Shown here: positions 8,328 to 17,064 of the stretch, one piece after another | Numbering within the stretch: the stretch's first letter is position 1 | Layout: each line of letters opens with the position of its first letter | Assembly (NCBI GenBank): GCA_965228545.1 | Contig: OZ245822.1 | Span: 3,038,001 to 3,102,000, forward strand | DNA: 64,000 nucleotides | Direction: 5' to 3' | Source of the DNA: HXMU1420-13 sp965228545 | GTDB taxonomy: Bacteria; Bacteroidota; Rhodothermia; Balneolales; Balneolaceae | Made by a program: the position numbers and the translations under genes | Notes under the pieces: generated by a model | The model's input: only the letters and a program-made list of their open reading frames with translations | The model's database searches: none | Told to the model about the DNA's origin: nothing

Positions 8328-9132
8328 CTCACCACTTGTAAGTGTAATTATACCAACTCATAATAGACCAGAACTCTTAGTTAGGGCAGTGAAGTCGGTT
8401 AAAAGGCAAACCTATCCAAACATAGAAGTCATTATTATAGATGATGCAAATGATTCGCGAGTCTTTGACTTATATACAAATGATGAAACGGTTAAGCTTC
8501 TTGTAAATGAAACAAACCGAGGAGGTTGTTATTCTCGAAATCGTGGTATTGCTAAATCGAAAGGAAAGTACATAAATTTCTTAGACGATGACGATATACT
8601 GTATCCAACAAAGATTGAGAAACAAGTAGCACTATTTGCAAAGAATCCTCATCAAATTGAAAGATTAGGATTTGTTGTATGCCATACTAATGACGGTAGG
8701 ATGGGGTTTAATGTGATAAAATACAATAAGGTCAGAGGTGATATTCACAAACGATTATTGGAAAAATTTTTAATCGATGGTATTGAGACAGTACTCTACA
8801 AAAAAGAAGCATTACAAAAAGTAAATGGCTTTGATGAAGAAATGATATCAAATCACGAATATGATTTACAAATCCGTTTGAGTGAATTTTATGAGGTCGA
8901 TTATGTGGACGAAGTATTAACAGAAGAATTTCAATCTACAGGTCAGATTAGTGTTAACTTTGATATGAAGATTAAAGGTGCTAAACAGCTTTATGCTAAG
9001 CACAAAAACGCATTCAAAAAACAAGGGTATTTATTCTCTCTCAAGCTATGGGCAAAATACAAACTACTGAATATTAAATTTCGGATGGCAAAATTAGTTG
9101 GTGTAGAGGTATACAACCGCTTTTTACGCTAA
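8320..9132 (+). CDS. Family 2 glycosyltransferase
   Basis: 270 residues. A typical GT2 start, PLVSVIIPTHNRPELLVRAV, is followed by IIDDANDS and the metal-binding LDDDDILYPTKIEKQ near residue 88. KVNGFDEEM and the following HEYDLQIRLS stretch correspond to the acceptor-side ED-type motif. No transmembrane segment is evident. The ATG overlaps the preceding gene by 8 bp, and the 3' end overlaps the convergent gene on the other strand by 9 bp. It adds one sugar to the repeat unit; specificity cannot be read from sequence. Confidence 0.88.
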   Translation: MNSSPLVSVIIPTHNRPELLVRAVKSVKRQTYPNIEVIIIDDANDSRVFDLYTNDETVKLLVNETNRGGCYSRNRGIAKSKGKYINFLDDDDILYPTKIEKQVALFAKNPHQIERLGFVVCHTNDGRMGFNVIKYNKVRGDIHKRLLEKFLIDGIETVLYKKEALQKVNGFDEEMISNHEYDLQIRLSEFYEVDYVDEVLTEEFQSTGQISVNFDMKIKGAKQLYAKHKNAFKKQGYLFSLKLWAKYKLLNIKFRMAKLVGVEVYNRFLR

Positions 9133-10290
9133 ACTTTGATAAACGGAAGTTAATGCCTTTAATTTGGCTTCAAGACTGAATCGATCAGCAATTGACTGGT
9201 GTTGAGTTTTGGATGAATAGCTTGAATATGTATTCATTATTTCAATTAATCCGGACTCCAAGGCATTCATACTATTTGGTTCAACCAGAATACCAACTTC
9301 GGTTGTTACTATTTCTTCAGGCCCTCCTGATTTTGTAGCCAAAACGGGTAAGCCACATGCAATAGCTTCTGCTATTGCTAAGCCAAACCCTTCTTTTCTG
9401 CTGGGCGAGACCAAAAAATCTGCTGCCTGATATCTTTTTACTAACTCGCTTTCTGACATAGAAGGATAAATGAAAACCCGATTATTTAGTCCATTTTCAG
9501 CTATAATCGTTTGAACCTTGCTTTCAATACTCCTGTCTCTTCGAGGGGCGACCAGGTGCAATTGAAATTGGTCCTTCGATGAAAGATTCGAAAATGCTTC
9601 GACTAATAATTCGACACCCTTTTCCTGATAAAAATTGGCGACACATAGAATATGCTCTGATTTCAAATCCCATGATAAATTTTTGCGTAAAGAATTTTTC
9701 TTCTCTCTTGAGACAGGTTGAAATACACTGCAATCGATCCCGTGTGGGATGTGAACTATTTTCTCAGAAAGCGATGGAAACTTGACAAGAACATCCTTCT
9801 TTAGTTGATTTCCAACGCAAATAATCATGTCAGTTTGATCTAATGCATCAGCAATCAAACGGTCGATACCACGATTTAAGTTTGAGTACCAATCACCCCC
9901 ATGCAGGGTTAATACGATCGGTTTTTTTAATTGTTTTTTTAAATCAGGTACACAAAGTCCGGCAGGAAACAGCCAGTGTACATGTATGATATCACTTTTC
10001 GATGACCTTAATTCTCGGATAAGTACTCTCGATAAGTTAGCGATGGTAAAAGCAGGAAGCTTTCTGCGAGGTACTGACAGATACTTTATTCTGTTAACCG
10101 AAAAAACTTCATCAACCGGATTAAAGGATCTTTTTGACTGATGTTGCCATGGTAGGGCATAAACCGCAGGTAACCAGACATTTACTTTGTGTTTCGTGGC
10201 AAGCAATCGGGCCTCTTTCTGGATAAATATCCCGCTACTTACATCATGTTTGGTTGGATAGATATGAGATACTAAGTCTAAAGTAAACAT
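9124..10290 (-). CDS. Family 4 glycosyltransferase
   Basis: 388 residues with a GT-B fold. The N-terminal half has DIIHVHWLFPAGLCV and IVLTLHGGDWYSNLN; the C-terminal half has the donor-site pattern SPSRKEGFGLAIAEAIACG with E-x7-E, followed by GLPVLATKSGGPEEIV. It likely transfers a sugar from a nucleotide donor at the cytoplasmic face during repeat-unit assembly. The ATG start is at 10290, 3 bp after the stop of the flippase gene, so both are probably one transcript. Confidence 0.92.
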   Translation of the reverse strand: MFTLDLVSHIYPTKHDVSSGIFIQKEARLLATKHKVNVWLPAVYALPWQHQSKRSFNPVDEVFSVNRIKYLSVPRRKLPAFTIANLSRVLIRELRSSKSDIIHVHWLFPAGLCVPDLKKQLKKPIVLTLHGGDWYSNLNRGIDRLIADALDQTDMIICVGNQLKKDVLVKFPSLSEKIVHIPHGIDCSVFQPVSREKKNSLRKNLSWDLKSEHILCVANFYQEKGVELLVEAFSNLSSKDQFQLHLVAPRRDRSIESKVQTIIAENGLNNRVFIYPSMSESELVKRYQAADFLVSPSRKEGFGLAIAEAIACGLPVLATKSGGPEEIVTTEVGILVEPNSMNALESGLIEIMNTYSSYSSKTQHQSIADRFSLEAKLKALTSVYQSLA

Positions 10291-10293
10291 TTA

Positions 10294-11553
10294 CTAAGAA
10301 TCGGTTAGTTGCATCTGATATTTTCGAACCTTAAAAACGAGGACAATGTTATACAAAAATAGAGAAACAACATGGAGGATAACCATCAACAGAATTCCAA
10401 ATAAGAATCCTGACGAATAATAGCCAATAATCAAACCTGATACTCTACTTACTAAAATAGACAATGAAAGTGCAGGCATTACTTTTTGCTCACCCAGTGC
10501 CATCAATAACTTTCCTGTTGGGGCACTGATAAAGTTAACAAATATCAAAGGAGCTAAGTATTCCGCTATAATGCCTGCGGTAGCCCATTCAGAACCAAAT
10601 ATAAATGATAGCATATTTTCGCCGTAAAGAAACAATAGTGCTGACGGTAAAATTGATATGCTTGCCAGACCCAGCCAAGTTTTGAAAAGCAGGTTACTAA
10701 CCAAAGATTTATTTTGTATTAATTCATTAGCTTTTTGATAAAATACCTCTCCAACAGACGATCCCAAAAAAGCGCTTGGAACGCTTAACACCCTGTAAGC
10801 TAAGGCATAAAATCCAAGAGCAATATCACCAAATAAAGCTGCTATCAGAAATACGACTAGTTCAGTACTGCCCATGCTTAATAAACTTGAAGGCAAAACC
10901 TGAATAGGTTGAGCTTTATATTTCTTTAGCTGATTAAAAATTTTTTGAGTTTTGATCTTACTGAAAGAGTTAATCAAGTTTTTCCCCAACGATTTTAAGT
11001 AATATAAACCCGCAAATAATCTTCCTAATACTAAGCCAATGATAAGTCCTGATTGAAATGAAGAAAAGAATAATCCTATTTGTGTCACAGCCGTTGAACT
11101 CGAACGAGTGATCTTAGAAAAAGAAAGAGTTTTATAGCGTTGAAGTCTTAAAAACCAATAATCACCAATCAGGATTAAGTTATTCAACAACAGAGTTAAA
11201 GGGAAAAGAATGATTAAGGTTAGGCTCGCTGAATTTAACCAAGGGGTAAATATCTTTAACACTAAACCTGCTAAAAGAAAAAGTAGCGATGAAGAAATTG
11301 ATATAAACCAAACTCCCTTCATTAAAGCCAATGCATCATCCTTCAGTTCAGGGTGAATGATCATAAAATGATAACACCCGGTAGTCAATAGTGACGCTAC
11401 GACTAATAAAGATTGAAATAATTGTAGCTCTCCGAAATCATCTGCACTGTACAATCTAGTTAAAACCGGGCTAACAGCAATAGTGATAATATGGGCGAAA
11501 GAAGTGCCTGAAGAAAGTTTAAGGACATTTTTTAGAAAAGATTTATCCAGAAT
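10294..11553 (-). CDS. Polysaccharide flippase (Wzx/MATE-like), start codon non-standard
   Basis: Oligosaccharide flippase with about 12 hydrophobic helices that moves lipid-linked repeat units across the inner membrane. The first ATG/GTG/TTG in frame is the TTG at 11454, but this codon lies inside the well-known family segment (VLTRLYSADDFGELQLF) and would remove the first helix. Reading on to the in-frame stop at 11569-11571 recovers a proper N-terminus (LKLSSGTSFAHIITIAVSPV) but only ATT (11553) or CTG (11550) as candidate starts. I give the ATT boundary: 419 residues, a normal family length. Initiation is therefore unusual or the 5' end carries a mutation. Confidence 0.8.
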   Translation of the reverse strand: MLDKSFLKNVLKLSSGTSFAHIITIAVSPVLTRLYSADDFGELQLFQSLLVVASLLTTGCYHFMIIHPELKDDALALMKGVWFISISSSLLFLLAGLVLKIFTPWLNSASLTLIILFPLTLLLNNLILIGDYWFLRLQRYKTLSFSKITRSSSTAVTQIGLFFSSFQSGLIIGLVLGRLFAGLYYLKSLGKNLINSFSKIKTQKIFNQLKKYKAQPIQVLPSSLLSMGSTELVVFLIAALFGDIALGFYALAYRVLSVPSAFLGSSVGEVFYQKANELIQNKSLVSNLLFKTWLGLASISILPSALLFLYGENMLSFIFGSEWATAGIIAEYLAPLIFVNFISAPTGKLLMALGEQKVMPALSLSILVSRVSGLIIGYYSSGFLFGILLMVILHVVSLFLYNIVLVFKVRKYQMQLTDS

Positions 11554-11669
11554 GCTCGCTTTATAAATTTATGATTAGAGGTAAAATGTCTGGATTTACA
11601 ATTAAGAAAAGTAATATAAATGATACCTATATTCAGGGAAATTTTAATCTACGAAAATAGAAAATTTAA

Positions 11670-12836
11670 GTGGCTAAAGACTTTTTTAAAATTTCAGATT
11701 TAATTTTTCCATTTGTAAAGAATTTACGTTTGGTTATTATAATTGTGATCCTAATTACCATTACCTCATTGGTGATAAGTTTGATTTTACCTAAAACTTA
11801 CTTATCAAGGGCAGAGGTAATACAAACAAATCAATCAGTTGGTAGCTTTGGAGGGATTCTACAAAGTATTGGCTCATTTAATTCAGGTCAGAGAAAAGTT
11901 GGTGGCGAAACGATTTTGGTAATTTTGAATAGCCAATCTTTGAAAGATTCTTTAATAAATAATTTTGACCTATTTAATAGATATGAGGAAGATTATAAAG
12001 AAAGCCTTTATAGAAAATTATCAGAGAGAATACAGATTGAAGAAATGAGAGAAGGAGGGTTGGGCTTCAATCCAATAGTGAGTGTGAAAATTGGAGTCAT
12101 TGATGAAACACCACAATTTGCTCAACAATTGAATGAGTATATTATTGATTTTCTTTCAAATAGAATGGAAAATATCAATAATGAGAATAGTAAGTATAGT
12201 TTAGAGTTGATTAAAGAGAGGTTCCAGAAAAATCAATTGGAATTAGAGCAAGCTGAAAAAGCGCTTAATGATTTCCAAAATACTTATGGCATATTCGAAA
12301 TTGAAACTCAGTTATCAGTCCTTATTGAAAGTATTGCAATTGTCAAGCAAGAAATAATTGAAAAAGAAATTCAATTAGAATTAATCAGACTAAATTTTGG
12401 TGAGAATTCATCTCAATACAGATCAATTACTTCGGAGCTTAGTGCGCTTGAAACTAAATACCAGGGGCTTATAGAAAAATCTAATACCCAAGAACAGATT
12501 CAATTTGCTTCACCAAATTTGAAGGATGTGCCAGATTTATTTCTAACGTATGCCAGATTATTCAGAGAGGTTGAAATTCAGAATACAATATATGAGTTCA
12601 TTGTGCCACAATTAGAACAACAAGAACTTTATTTGTTAAATAGTAACAGTGGTCTTAGAATAATTGATAAACCAGATTTGCCAACATATAAGTACAAACC
12701 GAAACGTGCCTACATTGTTATTGCTGGGTTTATCTTTTCATTAGTTATTGCATGTCTTCTAGTGCTCTATATAGAGTCATCACGACGTGAGGATTCGGAA
12801 ATTAATCGCTTAAAAGAAATTTTTCGGAAGACATAG
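11670..12836 (+). CDS. Wzz-family polysaccharide chain-length / co-polymerase protein
   Basis: 388 residues. Transmembrane helices near residues 18-38 and 345-368 flank a long periplasmic helical region with coiled-coil character (residues ~155-260, rich in Glu, Gln and Lys). The PKTYLSRAEV motif after the first helix is typical of Wzz/GumC proteins. No tyrosine kinase domain is fused at the C-terminus. The start is GTG at 11670. It probably controls polymer length together with the Wzy-like protein that follows 19 bp later and with the SLBB exporter on the opposite strand. Confidence 0.85.
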   Translation: MAKDFFKISDLIFPFVKNLRLVIIIVILITITSLVISLILPKTYLSRAEVIQTNQSVGSFGGILQSIGSFNSGQRKVGGETILVILNSQSLKDSLINNFDLFNRYEEDYKESLYRKLSERIQIEEMREGGLGFNPIVSVKIGVIDETPQFAQQLNEYIIDFLSNRMENINNENSKYSLELIKERFQKNQLELEQAEKALNDFQNTYGIFEIETQLSVLIESIAIVKQEIIEKEIQLELIRLNFGENSSQYRSITSELSALETKYQGLIEKSNTQEQIQFASPNLKDVPDLFLTYARLFREVEIQNTIYEFIVPQLEQQELYLLNSNSGLRIIDKPDLPTYKYKPKRAYIVIAGFIFSLVIACLLVLYIESSRREDSEINRLKEIFRKT

Positions 12837-12855
12837 TTTTGAAAGTGGGAAATAG

Positions 12856-14199
12856 ATGATTGATCTCTTTGTACTTGCTTTTGGGGCAATAATAACTGTT
12901 ATAAGTTTATATTTTATAATCAATACTTTACACAAAGAGGAGTATGCGCTTTCTGCATTAGCAGCTTCTATCATAAGTTCAGGTATTTTCATTGCTATTT
13001 TCGGAGAGTCATTTCCGTTTTCATTATTCCAATTGATTCTAATTCTATTTATCGGTCAGTCATTTATAAAAATCTTTTTTTTCGATCGATTACTAAAAAC
13101 TGCTAATTACTACACAATAATTTTATTGCTTCTAGTTGTAGTGGTAGGTTCGTTGTTTTATTCAAAAGGTATTGAAAGTGGTATCATAAATTTACTCCGT
13201 CTTCTTACATTATGTTTGTTAGTTTTTTTGATTATTCAAATCAGAGCTAACGTTGAGTCACTAGTTTTGATGATTAACATTATGGTAGGTGCAGCTTTAA
13301 TAATTTCATGTATTTCGATTCTTGAAAATATTCTCAACCCTCAAATTGCCATTCAAAATGTTCTTAGCTCAGGGCTTAAGATTGACAGAGCAAGCGCAGG
13401 TGGTATTTATTCAGATCCAAACCGATTTGCAGCGGCACTTTTCCTTCCGCTTATTTATAGTTTTACTCGATTATTAACTACAAATAAATTCAAGACAAAA
13501 ATCATTTTTGGGTTAATCCTATCTGTATTATTAGTGGGTCTCGTGTCCTCATATTCAAGGAGCGCTTTTCTTTCATTGGGATTAACTTTATTTGCTGTTA
13601 CTATTTATCTAAGAAAATTACCTCAACTATCTATTTTATCAGTTATAGGGTTAATTGTGATTATGTTAATCCCGCCACTACGCAATTCATTTTTACTGTA
13701 TGGTGAAAGAATCATTGACTTATTAGGTGGGGCGATAGATACTTCCTCAAGTATTAGATTAATGTTAGGGTCTGCAGCAATAGGAATGTTTATGGACACA
13801 AATATGATTGGAGTTGGATTTGGAGCTTTTTCAGAAAATTTTATAAGCTATTTTAGTACTCAGGAATCTGTTGGTGTAGTAGAGCCTCATAATATCTTCT
13901 ATACAATTTTCGCCGAATTAGGACTGATAGGCTTTTTAATTTTTACATCACTAATAGTGAAGATATTTGGGGATGGCGTCTTTGTTATTAATAGCATTAA
14001 TTCACATAGTAAGCCAATAGCAATTACGTTATTGGCAAGTTTCTGCTGCTATATTGTTTTTTACCAATTCTACGGTGGTGCACTTTATGATGCCAACATA
14101 TATCTAATAATTGGTATTATTTTAATGTTGAAGGTGAATATGCATGGATATAGTCAGTTAATGTCGGGAAATAAGATTTCTCCTAATTCAACCTTCTAA
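12856..14199 (+). CDS. O-antigen ligase / polymerase (Wzy-like) membrane protein
   Basis: 447 residues, almost entirely hydrophobic, with about 11-12 predicted helices. The signature of the O-antigen ligase/Wzy superfamily is in the second half: the periplasmic-loop region followed by VEPHNIFYTIFAELGLIGFL near residue 352, and YSRSAFLSLGL near residue 234. It polymerises or ligates repeat units at the periplasmic face; polymerase and ligase cannot be separated by sequence alone. Placement after a Wzz protein favours polymerase. The 3' end overlaps the convergent export gene by 17 bp. Confidence 0.85.
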   Translation: MIDLFVLAFGAIITVISLYFIINTLHKEEYALSALAASIISSGIFIAIFGESFPFSLFQLILILFIGQSFIKIFFFDRLLKTANYYTIILLLLVVVVGSLFYSKGIESGIINLLRLLTLCLLVFLIIQIRANVESLVLMINIMVGAALIISCISILENILNPQIAIQNVLSSGLKIDRASAGGIYSDPNRFAAALFLPLIYSFTRLLTTNKFKTKIIFGLILSVLLVGLVSSYSRSAFLSLGLTLFAVTIYLRKLPQLSILSVIGLIVIMLIPPLRNSFLLYGERIIDLLGGAIDTSSSIRLMLGSAAIGMFMDTNMIGVGFGAFSENFISYFSTQESVGVVEPHNIFYTIFAELGLIGFLIFTSLIVKIFGDGVFVINSINSHSKPIAITLLASFCCYIVFYQFYGGALYDANIYLIIGIILMLKVNMHGYSQLMSGNKISPNSTF

Positions 14200-15979
14200 T
14201 TGCTGCATATGCCGTTATCAAACTGGCTACGGTTCCGATCCCAGTCATGATCAATCGTACCCGTTCTGATTTTTGGCGTTCTAGTTCTAGCATATAATTT
14301 CGTCCAGTACTCACATCTTCAAATGGAATACGATCTACAAAAATGATATCGCCTGACTGTAATTCAGTTTCATCTGGATGGTACCAGGCTCTGCTACCGG
14401 CTTTGATAACAAAAATTCGTTGGGCATCGGCTGCAATGGTAAGCCCGCTGGCAGCAGCTAGATAATCCTGTATGGTTAGGGTAGAGTCAAAATTATAGAA
14501 ACCGGGATTGTTTACCTGCCCCAGTAAGGAAATTGAGTGCTCGTCTTTAGGAATGAAAACCCGGTCGCCATTTCTGAGTTTTGTGTTTTTCAGTACATCA
14601 GCCGAAGTTAAATCTAGTGCCATTCGGTTTGGATTAAGTGCCTGCTCAAATTCCAGGTAATCGTATCCCTCTAAAAACTGATCGGAGCTGCGGCCCAGTA
14701 AAGAAAGATTGATAGAACTTGCCGAGTTTACACCACGGTTATCTTTGGCACTTCTAATTAAATACGCACCGTTAGGCAAGGCATCTTCAGTTAATCCCCC
14801 GGCCATCTCAAGTAGCTGGGCGATGGAGGTTTCGGAGTTGCGAATAGTGAAGGCCCCTGGCAAGTCTACTTCTCCTTCGATGGAAACCGATCTGGTAATA
14901 TCCTCCGATTGGCGATATCGTATGATATATTGGTCGCCTGGTTGCACTTTTTGCACAGCCGAAATTGGCAACTCGGTACGCACAAAATCACCATTTTCGG
15001 GACGAATACGAATTACGCTTGACGAATCAGCATCCGGGCTGAGCCCCCCGGCAATATTTAAAAGTTGTTCGATGGTATCATCTGTTCGAAAAGACCCGGT
15101 AAATGGATTATTCACTGCGCCCGATATACTTACTGTTGCACGATCTGACGATGCGTTGATCAGCGTAACATGGTCGCCATCCTGAATAAACGGTGCAAAA
15201 GCAGGATTTCCACTATTAAAATATCCAGCTAAGTCTACAAAAAACTCTTCGCCATAAAGGGGAGTAACCTTTACAAATCGTAAATCATATTGCTGGCTAA
15301 TATTTGTTAACTCATCGTTTTGAATTTCTGCCTCCGACTGTTCTTTGGCATCGAGTTTATCAAAATTTAGGCCCGAATATGAAGGGCGTTGCGCAGTAGC
15401 TTGTAAAATGGACTCTGCTGTTTGATTAATTAACGGTGTAACTACAAGATCTTCTACTCTAAATCCGGTAACAAGGGCGTCATACCTCGTTCCTGCGGGT
15501 ACAATATATCGGCCTGGATTTGGGATGTTGCCACCAATATGCACACTTACCGGGCGCGGTTGATCTAATGTTATGATTACATCGGTATCTTTTATCTGCC
15601 CTGCAAAAGCGTTTTTAATAATCACTTTTGCTTCTGATAGCGACTTTCCCTTCAAAGAAACCGTGCCAATTAACGGTGCATTAATGTCTCCACTCGCGTT
15701 TACAACAACCGCACGGTAACTAAACTCCACGAGCCCTTTACCTTGAATAGATATCACATCATAAGGGCCCATGTAATAATTATCCGGATCAATAAACTGA
15801 TCTAATGGCGTTGCAGATTGTATAAGCGCTAACCCGGCTTCATCTACATAAAACAAATTCCCTAAGCCGTTTTGCTGGCTCTGTTGGTTTTGATTTGATT
15901 GAATTTGGGCAATAAGCGTAGATGAAAATAGAAATAGAAAAAAATAAAGTGCTCCGAAAGAACGGGCGAAATAGAACAT
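14183..15979 (-). CDS. Wza-like polysaccharide export protein with multiple SLBB domains
   Basis: 598 residues from ATG 15979, which gives a clean signal peptide (MFYFARSFGALYFF...LIAQ); a longer frame to 16066 adds 29 unlikely residues. A polysaccharide export domain (YYMGPYDVISIQGKGLVEF) is followed by at least three SLBB repeats, each with a VSISGAVNNPF- or SLLGQVNNPGFY-like strand. A single C-terminal helix (RLIMTGIGTVASLITAYAA) is present. There is no lipobox Cys, unlike E. coli Wza. It should form the outer-membrane/periplasmic exit channel for the polymer made by the preceding locus. Confidence 0.9.
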   Translation of the reverse strand: MFYFARSFGALYFFLFLFSSTLIAQIQSNQNQQSQQNGLGNLFYVDEAGLALIQSATPLDQFIDPDNYYMGPYDVISIQGKGLVEFSYRAVVVNASGDINAPLIGTVSLKGKSLSEAKVIIKNAFAGQIKDTDVIITLDQPRPVSVHIGGNIPNPGRYIVPAGTRYDALVTGFRVEDLVVTPLINQTAESILQATAQRPSYSGLNFDKLDAKEQSEAEIQNDELTNISQQYDLRFVKVTPLYGEEFFVDLAGYFNSGNPAFAPFIQDGDHVTLINASSDRATVSISGAVNNPFTGSFRTDDTIEQLLNIAGGLSPDADSSSVIRIRPENGDFVRTELPISAVQKVQPGDQYIIRYRQSEDITRSVSIEGEVDLPGAFTIRNSETSIAQLLEMAGGLTEDALPNGAYLIRSAKDNRGVNSASSINLSLLGRSSDQFLEGYDYLEFEQALNPNRMALDLTSADVLKNTKLRNGDRVFIPKDEHSISLLGQVNNPGFYNFDSTLTIQDYLAAASGLTIAADAQRIFVIKAGSRAWYHPDETELQSGDIIFVDRIPFEDVSTGRNYMLELERQKSERVRLIMTGIGTVASLITAYAAIRRLN

Positions 15980-16040
15980 TCTGCAGTCTGTTTTTTTAAG
16001 AATGAATTCGAATATACAACTTTGCCAACCGCTCATACAA

Positions 16041-16916
16041 TTAAATTCGGGATAAATAGATGCCAACCAAAACAGAAGCAGACCCCAGATATTGTAACAG
16101 ATTTAAACTCTCATTCAATAATACCACTCCGAATACTACACCTAAAACCGGTACTAAGTTTTGATAAGCAGCAGTGCGCACGGCGCCAATTTTATGTACG
16201 CCACGATTCCATATCAGATAGGCTAATCCCACAGAAAGTAATCCGCTGTATAAAATTCCGCCATATCCGGCTAATGAAATCGAAGAGTAATCAGTTTGAA
16301 GTAAATCAGGAATCCCTACAAGTACTAGAGTAATTACTCCAATCAACGAAATAAAAGCAGAGTATTGGGTAGAGTTGTACGCCTTGAGATATTTCTTTGA
16401 CAGAATAGTATATGATGCCCACGCTATTGCGGATAAAAGCACAATCACATCTCCTAAAGCACTCGTGCCAGAGAAACTAAATCCAGCGCTTCGTCCGAAA
16501 ATAATCAAACCTACTCCGCCGAAAGCAAAAATGATTCCCAATGTTTTTGGTGTGCTGAGTTTTTCATCGGTAAATAAATGAGCCATGAGCGCTATCCACA
16601 CCGGAATAGTACCCAATATAACCGCAGAGTTTGCAGCATTGGTAAGGTTTACGCCCACAATAAATAGTACCTGGTACACCAGATTGCCAACTAATCCTAT
16701 TCCAATTACAGGAATAAGGTGTTCTTTGCTAACAATTACTTTGAAACCACGCCATTTTGTAACAGCAATTAACAACCCGGCAGCAAACACAAAGCGTAAA
16801 GCGTTGAAGGCAAAAGGGCCAATTTCCTCGAGCGTAACTTTGATAATGCTGAAGTTGAGTGCCCAAATTATGGCAACAATGATAAGACTAAATTCGGTAA
16901 GATATTTTCTAGCCAA
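16041..16916 (-). CDS. DMT-superfamily (EamA) transporter
   Basis: 291 residues with ten predicted helices arranged as two EamA repeats. The first repeat opens with LIIVAIIWALNFSIIKVTLEEIGPFAFNALR-type sequence; the second starts near residue 152 with DVIVLLSAIAWASYTILSKKYL. It likely exports small metabolites such as amino acids; the substrate is unknown. The start is TTG at 16916, as no ATG lies upstream in frame. The stop is 61 bp upstream of the SLBB exporter start, so the two may be co-transcribed. Confidence 0.87.
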   Translation of the reverse strand: MARKYLTEFSLIIVAIIWALNFSIIKVTLEEIGPFAFNALRFVFAAGLLIAVTKWRGFKVIVSKEHLIPVIGIGLVGNLVYQVLFIVGVNLTNAANSAVILGTIPVWIALMAHLFTDEKLSTPKTLGIIFAFGGVGLIIFGRSAGFSFSGTSALGDVIVLLSAIAWASYTILSKKYLKAYNSTQYSAFISLIGVITLVLVGIPDLLQTDYSSISLAGYGGILYSGLLSVGLAYLIWNRGVHKIGAVRTAAYQNLVPVLGVVFGVVLLNESLNLLQYLGSASVLVGIYLSRI

Positions 16917-16968
16917 GAATCTGATTTTGTACGCATAATAATACGCAATTCGATTAGCGGGAACACAC

Positions 16969-16988
16969 TTTGTTTACGGTTTGTTTAC
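16969..16988. promoter_or_regulatory. Tandem TTTGTTTAC repeats upstream of tetR
   Basis: Two copies of TTTGTTTAC start at 16969 and 16980, exactly 11 bp apart, so they face the same side of the helix. They lie in the divergent space between the DMT transporter and the tetR efflux operon. They could bind a regulator of either transcript. No family is recognised. Confidence 0.35.
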
Positions 16989-17012
16989 AAACATCAGCTT
17001 GGGATAATACAT

Positions 17013-17030
17013 AAAAGGTGCGTACCTTTT
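17013..17030. promoter_or_regulatory. Palindrome upstream of tetR
   Basis: AAAAGGT GCGT ACCTTTT is a 7-bp inverted repeat with a four-base centre, 34 bp before the chosen tetR start. It is in the right place for an operator or core-promoter element of the efflux operon. Confidence 0.4.
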
Positions 17031-17047
17031 GACCCTTGTTCAAAAAA

Positions 17048-17060
17048 TGACTAACAGTCA
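17048..17060. promoter_or_regulatory. TetR-type operator candidate
   Basis: TGACT AAC AGTCA is a perfect 5-bp inverted repeat with a three-base spacer, ending four bases before the preferred tetR start at 17065. Operators of AcrR/TetR regulators often look like TGACT-n3-AGTCA, so autoregulation of the tetR-tolC-MFP-RND operon is likely. Confidence 0.5.
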
Positions 17061-17064
17061 ATAT

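Noticed and set aside
14709..15185. Long open frame antisense to the SLBB export gene
   Set aside because: No recognisable protein; the opposite strand carries a clear multi-domain gene.
15980..16066. Longer N-terminus for the SLBB export protein
   Set aside because: The added 29 residues would bury the signal peptide and overlap the DMT transporter gene.
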